From a virus, in IMG/VR virus record IMGVR_UViG_3300020394_000991, positions 1 through 37,992 of that record: a stretch of 37,992 nucleotides of DNA. One strand, written 5' to 3'. The notes under the pieces were generated by a model. It worked only from the letters and a program-made list of their open reading frames with translations. It was not told the origin of the DNA and ran no database searches. Shown here one piece after another: positions 23,753-31,673 of this stretch. Position numbers and translations under genes: made by a program. The stretch's first letter is position 1. Each line of letters begins with the position of its first letter.

Positions 23753-24192
23753 GCAAAGTCCTTTAACATTTTTTTGATTTCTAGTGCATGTTGTTCTTCT
23801 TGACCGATTTGCCCTCTTGCATATTCTTCTAAATACACACTAGCACCATCGACCTCTGCTAACAACTTCTTGTATAAATTTACAGCATAAGTTTCATGCT
23901 CTAAACTTTCTTCAAGTATTTTTAAAATAGAATGGTCATGCGATTCTTCAATGTCTGCAATAACTTGGCTAGGATGTCCATTTAATCCTGTGATTAGTTC
24001 TCCAGCCTGTAAGGCATGTGCTAAACTTTCGTTTGCCTGTTCTTGCAAGAATGTTACAATAGGTATTCTATATGGTCCTGTAACCATAAGCGAACTATGT
24101 GCATATCTCACAACACCAGCCATTTCATACTCTATAATTTCATTAAGTATTTCACATACTCTCGATTCATTTAATTCTTTCAATTCCATCAT
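23749..24192 (-). CDS. Ferritin-like diiron protein (bacterioferritin-like)
   Basis: 147-aa four-helix protein. Helix 1 NEIIEYEMAGVVRYAH, helix 2 EQANESLAHALQAGELI, helix 3 LEESLEHETYAVNLYKKLL and helix 4 GQIGQEEQHALEIKKML carry the Glu/His pattern of the ferritin superfamily. The usual ExxH of helix 2 is shifted to ExxxH, so one metal ligand is uncertain. Could store or detoxify iron, or protect DNA. It is sandwiched between two nucleotidyltransferase genes with short overlaps. A phage ferritin-like gene would fit iron acquisition from the host or iron loading of Fe-S proteins. Confidence 0.75.
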   Translation of the reverse strand: MMELKELNESRVCEILNEIIEYEMAGVVRYAHSSLMVTGPYRIPIVTFLQEQANESLAHALQAGELITGLNGHPSQVIADIEESHDHSILKILEESLEHETYAVNLYKKLLAEVDGASVYLEEYARGQIGQEEQHALEIKKMLKDFA

Positions 24193-24971
24193 TCTCCGTT
24201 GTAATACTCAAGACGTTCTATATCGTCCTCAGTGGTTTCTTCGCCATATTGTATTTCTATAATATGGCAAGGTTCATCAAAAGGATTATATGCTTGATGC
24301 CAATCACCTTGTTTGACATGAAAAACATTATCCTTACTCAAAGTGTGGATATTAAATTTATCTGGATCTCCACAACTATGTTTTAAATTCATTTTGCCTT
24401 TGCTAACAAACCACATTTCACTTCTTTTAAAATGTCTTTGATAACTTATTCCTTTGTTTGGTTCAATGATTAGTTCTTTTACACGAACAACATCATCTTG
24501 AAACAAGTCACTAAACTCGCCCCAAACTCTTCTAGTTGTTGGATATTTCCATTCTTTTAAAATCCAACTACTGCTATTGGCTTTGTTTTCTCCGCCAACA
24601 CCAAATAAAAATTCATAACCTTCAACTTTCATTTCAGGTATATTTTCTTTAGTTCTGTCTCCGCCATTGCAAAAAATAAACTCTACATCTTTTGCAGTAC
24701 CTTTAAATGCTTTTTTAACATCTTCTAATCCTGCGGAAACACTTCCATCTTTGTCTATTACACCATAAACATAATCAACCATTTCCATACGTTCTATTAT
24801 GTTTGCTCTTTCTTCAAAAGGCATAAAAGGTCTGCCTTTTTTTCTAGTAAGCCATTCGTCGCTGTTTAACAAAACAACAAGTTTGTCTCCATGTGCTTTT
24901 GCACTTTCTAAATAATTGATATGTCCAGAATGCAGTGGATCGAACCCTCCACTAACAACGACAATTTTCAT
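24189..24971 (-). CDS. Nucleotidyltransferase fused to a cupin (260 aa)
   Basis: Residues about 1-140 are a cytidylyltransferase domain: VSGGFDPLHSGHINYLESAK, then FEERANIIERMEMVDYV and SSSWILKEW. Residues about 145-255 are a cupin resembling the C-terminal domain of mannose-6-phosphate isomerase/ManC: YQRHFKRSEMWFVSKGKM, KQGDWHQAYNPFDEP and DIERLEYY. The two domains would activate and shape a sugar precursor. It is the first enzyme after bS21 in the transcript, separated by one base. Confidence 0.8.
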   Translation of the reverse strand: MKIVVVSGGFDPLHSGHINYLESAKAHGDKLVVLLNSDEWLTRKKGRPFMPFEERANIIERMEMVDYVYGVIDKDGSVSAGLEDVKKAFKGTAKDVEFIFCNGGDRTKENIPEMKVEGYEFLFGVGGENKANSSSWILKEWKYPTTRRVWGEFSDLFQDDVVRVKELIIEPNKGISYQRHFKRSEMWFVSKGKMNLKHSCGDPDKFNIHTLSKDNVFHVKQGDWHQAYNPFDEPCHIIEIQYGEETTEDDIERLEYYNGE

Positions 24972-24972
24972 T

Positions 24973-25401
24973 TTAGTAATGCCCTAGATTTCTTTGACGT
25001 ATCTGTTGACGCATTTTGGCATCTCTCATCTTTCTGGACTTTCTTTTACTCTTCATCCATTTAACGCCAGTCAACTCATACTGTTTCATATCACCTCGAG
25101 CCTCTGCATCACGTACCCAACGTTCCCAACGTTTTTTTGCTTGTTGCTTTTTACGTTTACGTTTCTCACTAGGCTTTTCGTAATATTGTTGTTTTGCTAA
25201 TTCTTTTTGAAAATCAGACTTTTCAAGTTTTTTCTTTAAAACTCTTATTGCTTTATTTACATCGCCATTTCTTACTTCAACAGCCGCCTTGAACTTATCT
25301 AAATAATGTTCTTCTTTTTTAGGTCTGTCATCTCTTTTTCGTTGATTAAACGATTTTGTATATGATTTATTTCTTTGATTTTGATTGCTTCTATTTTTCA
25401 A
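24973..25401 (-). CDS. rpsU: Ribosomal protein bS21 homologue with long tails (TTG start)
   Basis: 142-aa, extremely basic. Residues about 36-90 match bS21: AAVEVRNGDVNKAIRVLKKK, then FQKELAKQQYYEKPSEKRKR, the YEKPxxxRKRK motif that defines the family. The flanking tails are longer than host bS21 (about 70 aa). The start is TTG at 25401, one base after the clpX stop, with AGAGG overlapping that stop; no ATG occurs for many codons. Bacterial bS21 sits near the mRNA 5' end and Shine-Dalgarno helix, so a phage copy could redirect initiation. A perfect promoter lies inside clpX. Confidence 0.85.
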   Translation of the reverse strand: MKNRSNQNQRNKSYTKSFNQRKRDDRPKKEEHYLDKFKAAVEVRNGDVNKAIRVLKKKLEKSDFQKELAKQQYYEKPSEKRKRKKQQAKKRWERWVRDAEARGDMKQYELTGVKWMKSKRKSRKMRDAKMRQQIRQRNLGHY

Positions 25402-25402
25402 G

Positions 25403-26668
25403 TTAACCTCTTAATTTAATTTTGTAATCCTTATCTGTGACTTCATTGCCATTATTATAAAGGAAAATAGGGTGTGTGTCAACATCTTTGGTAGGATAAG
25501 TTTTAAATTTTATACTTTCTACTCCAGATTCCTTTAATTTAGGGCCTCTAAACATGATGTTATGTAAACTAACTTCTATAATACTTTTTAATCCTCTAGC
25601 ACCAATTTTGTTTTTTCTAGCCAATCTAGCAACATCTTTATAGTATTGTTCTTCAAATTCTAATTTTATTTCATCAAACTCCATTAGTTTTTGCACTTGT
25701 GGAATAATACTTGCATTGGATTTTTTAAGTATTGTTACCATATGTTTTTCTTCTAATTCATTTAGTGTAACAATATTTGGAAGTCTTCCTACCAATTCTG
25801 GTATCAAGCCAAATGATATTAAGTCTCTATGGTCAATGCTTTCTTGCCATTCTGTATCTTCCTTTGTATTCAATTTAGAATTGAATCCCATATTCTTTTT
25901 GTTTATCCTAGCATTCACAAGTTTTTCTATACCCACAAATGCTCCACTACAAATGAATAAAATGTTTGTGGTATCTACATCTACATAGTCTGGACGTTTT
26001 GTGCCTCCTGTAGGTATTTTAACAACTGTGCCTTCTATTAATCTTAATAGTGCTTGTTGTACACCTTCTCCACTTATATCCTTTGTACTGGCATTAGATT
26101 CACTGCTACGAGCCTTTTTATCTATTTCATCTAAAAATACTATTCCATGTTCTGCAACCGAAACGTCCCAGTTACATTGATGTAATAATCGTTCTATTAC
26201 ACTTTCTACATCTTCACCTACATAACCTGCTTCAGTTAATGTTGTAGCATCTGCAATAGTAAAAGGTACGTTTAATCGTTTGGCAAGAGTTTTAGCAAGT
26301 AGTGTTTTTCCACTTCCTGTAGGACCTAGCATAATAACATTACTTTTTTCTATTTTAGGTTCTTCGTCTCCATAAAATAATCTTTTATAATGATTATATG
26401 CAACAACACTCAAAACTTCTTTTGCATGTTCTTGGCTGATTACAACCTTATTAAGATGGTCATTAATTTCGTCAGGCGTAGGTACTTCAGTGATATCTAA
26501 ATCATCTATAGTATTTTCGTCGTTGATAATTTTATGACTAATACTAATACATTCATTGCAAATGTATGAGTTAGGTCCAGCAATTAATTTTTTGACTTCA
26601 TTTCTGTTTTTGCCACAGAAACTACATGTTAAATTTTTATCGTTTGAATCGTTTATGTTATCGCTCAT
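25403..26668 (-). CDS. clpX: ClpX ATP-dependent unfoldase
   Basis: 421-aa AAA+ unfoldase. N-terminal zinc site CSFCGK...CNEC (Cys15, 18, 37, 40), Walker A GPTGSGKT (115-122), pore loop GYVG (148-151), Walker B VFLDEIDK, the GEGVQQALLRLIEGT segment and a ClpP-docking loop with MGF (260-262) in the place of IGF. All catalytic parts look intact. Feeds tagged proteins to ClpP; no ClpP gene is seen here, so it probably uses host ClpP. Overlaps the coiled-coil gene by four bases. Confidence 0.95.
   Translation of the reverse strand: MSDNINDSNDKNLTCSFCGKNRNEVKKLIAGPNSYICNECISISHKIINDENTIDDLDITEVPTPDEINDHLNKVVISQEHAKEVLSVVAYNHYKRLFYGDEEPKIEKSNVIMLGPTGSGKTLLAKTLAKRLNVPFTIADATTLTEAGYVGEDVESVIERLLHQCNWDVSVAEHGIVFLDEIDKKARSSESNASTKDISGEGVQQALLRLIEGTVVKIPTGGTKRPDYVDVDTTNILFICSGAFVGIEKLVNARINKKNMGFNSKLNTKEDTEWQESIDHRDLISFGLIPELVGRLPNIVTLNELEEKHMVTILKKSNASIIPQVQKLMEFDEIKLEFEEQYYKDVARLARKNKIGARGLKSIIEVSLHNIMFRGPKLKESGVESIKFKTYPTKDVDTHPIFLYNNGNEVTDKDYKIKLRG
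25454..25482 (-). promoter_or_regulatory. Sigma70-type promoter, TTGACA-N17-TATAAT, inside clpX
   Basis: Perfect hexamers (-35 25477-25482, -10 25454-25459), 17-base spacer, located in the last codons of clpX. It would give bS21 and the downstream sugar genes expression independent of clpX. Confidence 0.9.
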
Positions 26669-27345
26669 TTTTTAATTGTGTATCTAGTTTCACCTGTGTC
26701 TTCGTCACCGTCAGTTGGTAAAGGAATCGCCCAAAACCCTAACTTATTATTTACTTCTTCTTGGCTTAAATCCTTCAACATAGTGAGTATCTCTTCTGTG
26801 CTTAAATCATTTACATTCATTTCGCTATTTGCAATCAAAGTTGCCGCGGCTTTAAGGTCTCCTGTAGCAGGTAACTCTACTGTTTGTGGTCTGCGTGGTC
26901 CTTCAACTACTTTTTCTTTTACTATTTCTTTAATAACTTCAACAGGTACTTCTTTTACTATTTCTTTTTCTACTATTCGTTCTGGCCCTGGCACTTCGAC
27001 AATTTTTTCAACCTCGACAATCTTTTCGACCTCGACAGGTTTCTCAACAATTTTTTCCTTCTCAACAATCTTCTCGACTTCGATTTCAACGGGCACCTCC
27101 TTAGTTATAGTTTTTGGTTTTGCTTTTAACTTTTTTTCTAATGTTTCAATCTTTGATTTTAATGTTTGAATTTCTTGATTATACATTTGTTCCTGTTTTG
27201 TGGAAAGTGGAACAACTACTTCTCTAATAGTCTCTTTTGGCTTTTTTTCAAGTTTAGTTAAAGCATCATCTAACATAGACAACGTATTTCCATAACGTTC
27301 CCATAAACTATCTAATGCTGTTTGGAGTTCTTTTTTAGTCGCCAT
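26665..27345 (-). CDS. Coiled-coil protein with VEKIVE repeats (226 aa)
   Basis: N-terminal coiled coil (residues about 4-95), a middle segment of degenerate repeats built from E-K-I-V-E/V-P units (about 85-150, e.g. VEKIVEVEKIVEVPGPERIV), then a short globular end. The repeats read like a long charged stalk. It overlaps the membrane protein gene by 11 bases and clpX by four. A structural or membrane-linked role is likely; function unknown. Confidence 0.7.
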   Translation of the reverse strand: MATKKELQTALDSLWERYGNTLSMLDDALTKLEKKPKETIREVVVPLSTKQEQMYNQEIQTLKSKIETLEKKLKAKPKTITKEVPVEIEVEKIVEKEKIVEKPVEVEKIVEVEKIVEVPGPERIVEKEIVKEVPVEVIKEIVKEKVVEGPRRPQTVELPATGDLKAAATLIANSEMNVNDLSTEEILTMLKDLSQEEVNNKLGFWAIPLPTDGDEDTGETRYTIKK

Positions 27346-28963
27346 CCTTATCCAACCTTTGCTTTAACTTCTTTTCTAAGTCTAAAATTGCTTTGGGCGG
27401 ATTCAAGTCAATGTTGAGTTCTTTTTCTACTTCTTTTTCAACGATTATTTCTTTGGGTTTTTCTTCTAATTGTTTTTCCAGTTCTTTTATTTTTGCCTGA
27501 TTAGCCGCCGCTTCTGCCATTGCCACAGCCGCATCATCTACCGCTGATGGCATTTCATCTCTGTCGAAATATTCTACACTAGTAGGTCCACTTGTGTCAC
27601 GTAACTCGTCACCATCCTTCCCTGATTGTCGTAAATGTAAGTCGTCGCTTGTTGAGTAGTTCCTTGATTCACTATTTTGTAAACTACCTGCTTCGATAAT
27701 ACTTCCGGTTGGCTCAGAGACTTTACCGAGGTCGTCGGAATACTCTGAATTGGTGTAATGCTGTTTACTTCCATTACCATCTCCTTCTGGTCCTGTTTTT
27801 TCTAAGTTTATCCCATATCTAAGTAATGTTTGGTTGGCGGCAATAATCAATACGACTGCTAGTGGATCAAAAACGAATACTAGCATCAAAATGAATAGTC
27901 TAACTGCTTGGTCTAAATAGTCTTGACTATCACCGCCATAAATCAATTCTGCTACATATTTGATAGGGCCAACTTCCGTTTCTAAATCTCTTACAATACT
28001 TTCTGCTTCAAATTTTTCATCTTTTAGTATTGCAATGTTGTCGTAAAGATTATCTATTTCTGTGTTGTACTCATCTATCTTCTGTAGGTTTGTGTCTTGT
28101 TGGTCTGTACTTTGATTTCTCAATCTGTTTATTTCTGCATTTGCATCATCAATAGTTTTCTGTGCTTGAGCTCTATAGTTGTCTATAGCATCTTGAAAAA
28201 CTTTTATATCTGCACTTGCAGTTTGTCTTAAAGTGTTCTTTTCTTCTTTGATAGTGTCACGTTCTGCTTTTTGACTTGCAAACAATTCATTTGCTTGAGC
28301 AACGTAATCTATTTTTTCTGTTTCCGCTTGTCTAAATGCACCACCCTCGTCTAGTGTAACAACTTCTACACCTTTTGCTCTAAGGTCATTTACTGATTTG
28401 TCTAATGCGGCTAATCTACTATCTAATTGTGCAATGTCTTCTTTTAATTGTGCTCTGACATTTTCTATTTGTTCTTGGTTGTAGTCTATATCACCTTGTA
28501 CTCTTGCCCATGCACCATCTCTTATTTCTTCTTGTTGTGCAATGCTGTTACTAACATCTGTTGAACCACCTAAAGATAAAATTCTATCTTCTATGATATC
28601 AATTTTGTTTTCTTCTCTGGCAATTTGTCCATCAATTCTTTCTACTGTAGCAAATGCATTGCTACTAACTCCTGCTTGGTCTAAATGTGCTTTTGACAAG
28701 TATCCAAATATACCCATGCTTGTAACTAACATTAAAACAACCACGGCTATGGATAGGTATGTTTTTAATAGTAAAGTTGTTTCATGCCAATATCTATAAA
28801 GCCAACTTGCTGTAAGTAATTTACCTATCTCAAGTGTACCTGCCATAATTGCAATCGGTACTGCTGAGGCACTGAAAATAGCCATAAGACCTTCAATAGA
28901 AAACCATGCCGCAACTCCGGCGATGGCTAGGGCTGTAAACAATGTGATTAGACCAAACAACAT
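27335..28963 (-). CDS. Large membrane/coiled-coil protein (542 aa, DUF4407-like layout)
   Basis: Hydrophobic segments near residues 1-20, 28-48 and 72-92, a long coiled coil (about 120-340, with IDGQIAREENKIDIIEDRIL), another membrane segment near 365-385 (LFILMLVFVFDPLAVVLIIA) and a C-terminal polar tail ending in EKKLKQRLDKDGD. The layout resembles DUF4407 proteins. A late-type element GATAAATA ends nine bases before ATG 28963. Perhaps spans the host membrane late in infection; function unknown. Confidence 0.7.
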   Translation of the reverse strand: MLFGLITLFTALAIAGVAAWFSIEGLMAIFSASAVPIAIMAGTLEIGKLLTASWLYRYWHETTLLLKTYLSIAVVVLMLVTSMGIFGYLSKAHLDQAGVSSNAFATVERIDGQIAREENKIDIIEDRILSLGGSTDVSNSIAQQEEIRDGAWARVQGDIDYNQEQIENVRAQLKEDIAQLDSRLAALDKSVNDLRAKGVEVVTLDEGGAFRQAETEKIDYVAQANELFASQKAERDTIKEEKNTLRQTASADIKVFQDAIDNYRAQAQKTIDDANAEINRLRNQSTDQQDTNLQKIDEYNTEIDNLYDNIAILKDEKFEAESIVRDLETEVGPIKYVAELIYGGDSQDYLDQAVRLFILMLVFVFDPLAVVLIIAANQTLLRYGINLEKTGPEGDGNGSKQHYTNSEYSDDLGKVSEPTGSIIEAGSLQNSESRNYSTSDDLHLRQSGKDGDELRDTSGPTSVEYFDRDEMPSAVDDAAVAMAEAAANQAKIKELEKQLEEKPKEIIVEKEVEKELNIDLNPPKAILDLEKKLKQRLDKDGD

Positions 28964-28972
28964 AGTAATTAG

Positions 28973-28980
28973 TATTTATC
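28973..28980 (-). promoter_or_regulatory. Late-type promoter element GATAAATA (minus arm)
   Basis: Nine bases before ATG 28963. Together with the plus-strand element at 28983-28990 it makes a divergent pair in a 34-base gap. Confidence 0.6.
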
Positions 28981-28982
28981 TA

Positions 28983-28990
28983 TATAAATA
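28983..28990 (+). promoter_or_regulatory. T4-type late promoter TATAAATA (plus arm)
   Basis: Exact T4 late consensus seven bases before ATG 28998, so transcription should begin at or very near the start codon. Confidence 0.7.
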
Positions 28991-28997
28991 GTTAGTT

Positions 28998-29579
28998 ATG
29001 GAACTTAACTGGACTCACCACGTTGATAAAAACTATTTAGAATGTATTATTACAGAAAACCTTTATTATAGGGCCTTTAAAGGCGGTAAGAAAATAAAGA
29101 AATATGTTGACGAAAAAGTTGTGGATGTTTTTGCATTTACAGAACAAGATGATCCTTGGGAACATGAAAAATTTTGGATTAGTACATACTATAGTGATAC
29201 ATTAGGAAAATACAGTCCTATGCTTGATTATGACAGAGTACAACAACAAGCATGGAAGGTTAGTCACAAATGGGACAATCAAGAATTTCCTTGCTTTGGT
29301 GTGAGTAAACAAGGTGAGTATCTAGACAGACTACAAAGACCCACAAGTAAACAAACAGGACAGGACATGATTACTGTACTTAAAAACAATGAATTTCATA
29401 TGATGATAGAGAAAGACAACAATGGCGATTATTGGCAGAGACCTTATTGTACAGAATTGGATACATTTTATAATGTCCAGCCTTGTTGTGTTTTTCCAGA
29501 AAACCCTGGTAGAAAATTTATACATCATGATGAAGCAAAACGTTTGATAGAGAAGTATGGTTATGCAGAAAATACATGA
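28998..29579 (+). CDS. Hypothetical protein (193 aa)
   Basis: Soluble, Trp/Tyr-rich protein beginning MELNWTHHVDKNYLECIITE, with segments VDVFAFTEQDDPWEHEKFWI and a C-terminal VQPCCVFPENPGRKF (adjacent Cys). No family recognised. It opens the plus-strand island and is coupled to the next gene by an ATGA overlap (29576-29579), so the two may act on the same substrate, perhaps a surface sugar. Confidence 0.65.
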   Translation: MELNWTHHVDKNYLECIITENLYYRAFKGGKKIKKYVDEKVVDVFAFTEQDDPWEHEKFWISTYYSDTLGKYSPMLDYDRVQQQAWKVSHKWDNQEFPCFGVSKQGEYLDRLQRPTSKQTGQDMITVLKNNEFHMMIEKDNNGDYWQRPYCTELDTFYNVQPCCVFPENPGRKFIHHDEAKRLIEKYGYAENT

Positions 29580-30739
29580 TACTTCCAATCAGATTCGAAA
29601 ATAAATCCTATTTTATTCCAGAGAGACTAGAATATTCTCATTTTTTTGACATAGCAGTTGACAGAGAAGTTTTTGGAGACCATCAAGATATATGGCATTT
29701 GGCATGTAGCCAAATACATAACTATAACAAAGATTGGAAACTGCAAGAAAATTTTATAAATTTTGAAGATGTTTTGCATAATAACTTTGATCCTGATGCT
29801 TATTTGGAAATTACAATAGGTCATTGGTTTTTACTAAAAGATAGAAGTTGGGCAAAAGATAAAAACATTATTGTTACTAACTTTACAGAATCTTGGCTAA
29901 GAGGTTTACCTTGTTTTGGTAATGACTTTGGCAGAGAAATAATTGACCTAACTGTCCTAAGTGACTTAAAACTAGCAAAGAATCCTGTATTAGTCAGGGA
30001 TAATGCAATTAAGATAGATGGTATCAAATGTGTTCAAGTGCATTACTTTTACATGGAATGTAGAGAGCATCATAAAAGTTGGATACCGTGGTGTAAGAAC
30101 TATGAAGAGTTTGTTGCAGAAAACATTAATAGAATAGACCAGAAGAAAAATAAATTTGTTGCATTGTTAGGACATCATAAGCCACATAGAACAGATTTCT
30201 TGAAAAAAATAAGAAAAGAAATTAAAAAGAATCCTTTAGATGTAAAAGGATACTTTGGTGGTTTTGATTATGGCAAAATAGATGCCGACGAACACCAGGA
30301 TAACCATATAGATGATGACTTTTTGAAGGATAGATTTATTGCTAAAGAATGGCTTTGGAATACAAAGTTATGGGTAGCACATGAAACACATTGCACTTAT
30401 GAAGGTCAAGAACCAGAATATGTAAATGCACCTATCACAGAAAAAACTTGGAAGCCAATTGCATTTGGTATGCCATTTGTTATAAATTGTAATATACAAC
30501 AATTAGAAAGAATAGAAGAATTAGGATTCGATACATTTAGAAGTGTGTTTGGTGATTATCACACAAATGATTTTGAAACAACAAATGACAATATAATTGC
30601 TATAATCAAAAACATAGACAATTACGAATCAAAAGAACTAAAAAGAATTTGTAGAAAAAATTGGATTAGGTTTATGAATCTAACAGAGTTCGATTTTCAA
30701 GATATATTTTGGAAAGAACTAGAAATAGATTACAAATAA
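29576..30739 (+). CDS. Glycosyltransferase-like protein (GT10-type C-terminus)
   Basis: 387-aa protein. C-terminal segment NAPITEKTWKPIAFGMPFVI then QLERIEELGFDTFRSVFGDY resembles the donor-binding part of alpha-1,3-fucosyltransferases (GT10), and the mid segment FVALLGHHKPHRTDFLKKI is a second strand-helix unit of a GT-B fold. It is similar in layout to the larger protein at 9224-10741. It probably modifies host or virion glycans. A bidirectional terminator follows at 30738-30764. Confidence 0.6.
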   Translation: MILPIRFENKSYFIPERLEYSHFFDIAVDREVFGDHQDIWHLACSQIHNYNKDWKLQENFINFEDVLHNNFDPDAYLEITIGHWFLLKDRSWAKDKNIIVTNFTESWLRGLPCFGNDFGREIIDLTVLSDLKLAKNPVLVRDNAIKIDGIKCVQVHYFYMECREHHKSWIPWCKNYEEFVAENINRIDQKKNKFVALLGHHKPHRTDFLKKIRKEIKKNPLDVKGYFGGFDYGKIDADEHQDNHIDDDFLKDRFIAKEWLWNTKLWVAHETHCTYEGQEPEYVNAPITEKTWKPIAFGMPFVINCNIQQLERIEELGFDTFRSVFGDYHTNDFETTNDNIIAIIKNIDNYESKELKRICRKNWIRFMNLTEFDFQDIFWKELEIDYK

Positions 30740-30764
30740 AAAAATAGGTACACGTCTGTACCTA
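30738..30764. terminator. Bidirectional terminator between convergent genes
   Basis: TAGGTAC (30745-30751), ACGTCT loop, GTACCTA (30758-30764), with seven As on the left (30738-30744) and CTTTCTTT on the right. Strong for minus-strand transcripts of the queD-like gene, weaker for the plus-strand glycosyltransferase. The stretch 30765-30844 between it and the queD-like stop has no gene; it contains a short GC-richer block with an AACGACTCGTT palindrome. Confidence 0.85.
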
Positions 30765-30844
30765 CTTTCTTTAACGACTCGTTCTCATATATTATTCATC
30801 GTATAATGGACTTTAGGCGTCCCACGGCTCCAAGGGCCTGTTAG

Positions 30845-31333
30845 TTATTGTACGTCTTCTATAAAACGTACTTTTTGGTGGTCTGCTAATTCAACTGTAG
30901 CACTATTGGCTTCATGTTCTCTAACAGTACATTTCTGTACCCAACACCTACCATTAGTCAGTTCCTTAACAATTCTGTCTGCTTCATCAAATGCCTGTTC
31001 GGCAAATCTTTCACAGCCAACACCTCCAACTACTCTCAAATCAATTAATCCTTTGTCTGCTAACATTTGAAATGTTTCAAACTCTGGATCATCACTTGCA
31101 AGTAGGTAAGTATGGTCAAACATATATTTCAACCATTCTTTAAGTGGCTTCAGTCCTCCAAAGTCCACTATCCAGTTACGTTCATCAAGTTCATCACCTC
31201 CAAAGAGAAATTCAAACTGTAATGCATAACCATGGATTAAATTACAATGGCTGTCTGCTCTCCATTGTCTAAATGCACATGAATGTCCTGTATTATGTGC
31301 ATAAGTTTTTCCTGAATAAAATCTTTTTGTCAT
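30845..31333 (-). CDS. queD: 6-pyruvoyl/6-carboxy-tetrahydropterin synthase-like protein (QueD family)
   Basis: 162-aa T-fold enzyme. Segments GHSCAFRQWRADSHC, NLIHGYALQFEFLF, IVDFGGLKPLKEW, MFDHTYLLA and VREHEANSA follow the family order (metal-binding His region, DFG substrate loop, DHxxL, catalytic Glu). The usual HGH is HGY, as in a phage/marine subgroup I know of. Makes carboxytetrahydropterin in queuosine/7-deazaguanine synthesis, so it could feed DNA modification. Overlaps the next gene by four bases. Confidence 0.82.
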   Translation of the reverse strand: MTKRFYSGKTYAHNTGHSCAFRQWRADSHCNLIHGYALQFEFLFGGDELDERNWIVDFGGLKPLKEWLKYMFDHTYLLASDDPEFETFQMLADKGLIDLRVVGGVGCERFAEQAFDEADRIVKELTNGRCWVQKCTVREHEANSATVELADHQKVRFIEDVQ

Positions 31334-31623
31334 AGTGTCTCAATCTTTGATGTTTGTTTTGTGTAGCCTTTACTTATCTCGTCATTAGTCTTAGCCATAC
31401 TCAAAACGTGTTCCATCTTTATTGATACTGTTGATTCTGGATTCACTGTCATCATATAAGGCATAAGTCCGAAACCTTCTGCACTTCTACCTACAATTAA
31501 TGGCGTATCAAGTTCAACGTAACCGTCTTCTCTTTTATCCTTCTTTAGTCTTGCAACTAATTCTTCGCCTGTTGTAAGTCTGCAACTAACAACTTCGTTT
31601 TCTTTAATAACTTCAATAAGCAT
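31330..31623 (-). CDS. Hypothetical Sm-like protein (97 aa)
   Basis: Short beta-rich protein: MLIEVIKENEVVSCRLTTGE at the start, then ELVARLKKD, DGYVELDTPLIVG and MTVNPESTVSIKMEHVLSMA. The alternation of strands and a central turn resembles an Sm/Hfq-like fold, but this is inference. It is the first gene of the transcript from the promoter at 31646 with an AGGA site, so probably early. Function unknown. Confidence 0.55.
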   Translation of the reverse strand: MLIEVIKENEVVSCRLTTGEELVARLKKDKREDGYVELDTPLIVGRSAEGFGLMPYMMTVNPESTVSIKMEHVLSMAKTNDEISKGYTKQTSKIETL

Positions 31624-31645
31624 AGTATTTTCCTGTAATGTTTCT

Positions 31646-31673
31646 ATTATACAGATTAGTTATGAAAAGTCAA
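31646..31673 (-). promoter_or_regulatory. Sigma70-type promoter, TTGACT-N16-TATAAT
   Basis: -35 TTGACT (31668-31673), perfect -10 (31646-31651). The TGA of the methyltransferase gene is inside the -35 box. Preceded by AAAAAAAGG. Confidence 0.85.

Noticed and set aside
26678-27169. Long plus-strand open frame (163 aa) opposite the VEKIVE gene
   Set aside because: It is a shadow of the repeated codons on the minus strand (Ser/Thr/Phe-rich nonsense) with no ribosome site.
30765-30844. Small RNA gene in the GC-richer block after the queD-like gene
   Set aside because: Only short imperfect stems are seen and no promoter points at it; may be 3' untranslated sequence.
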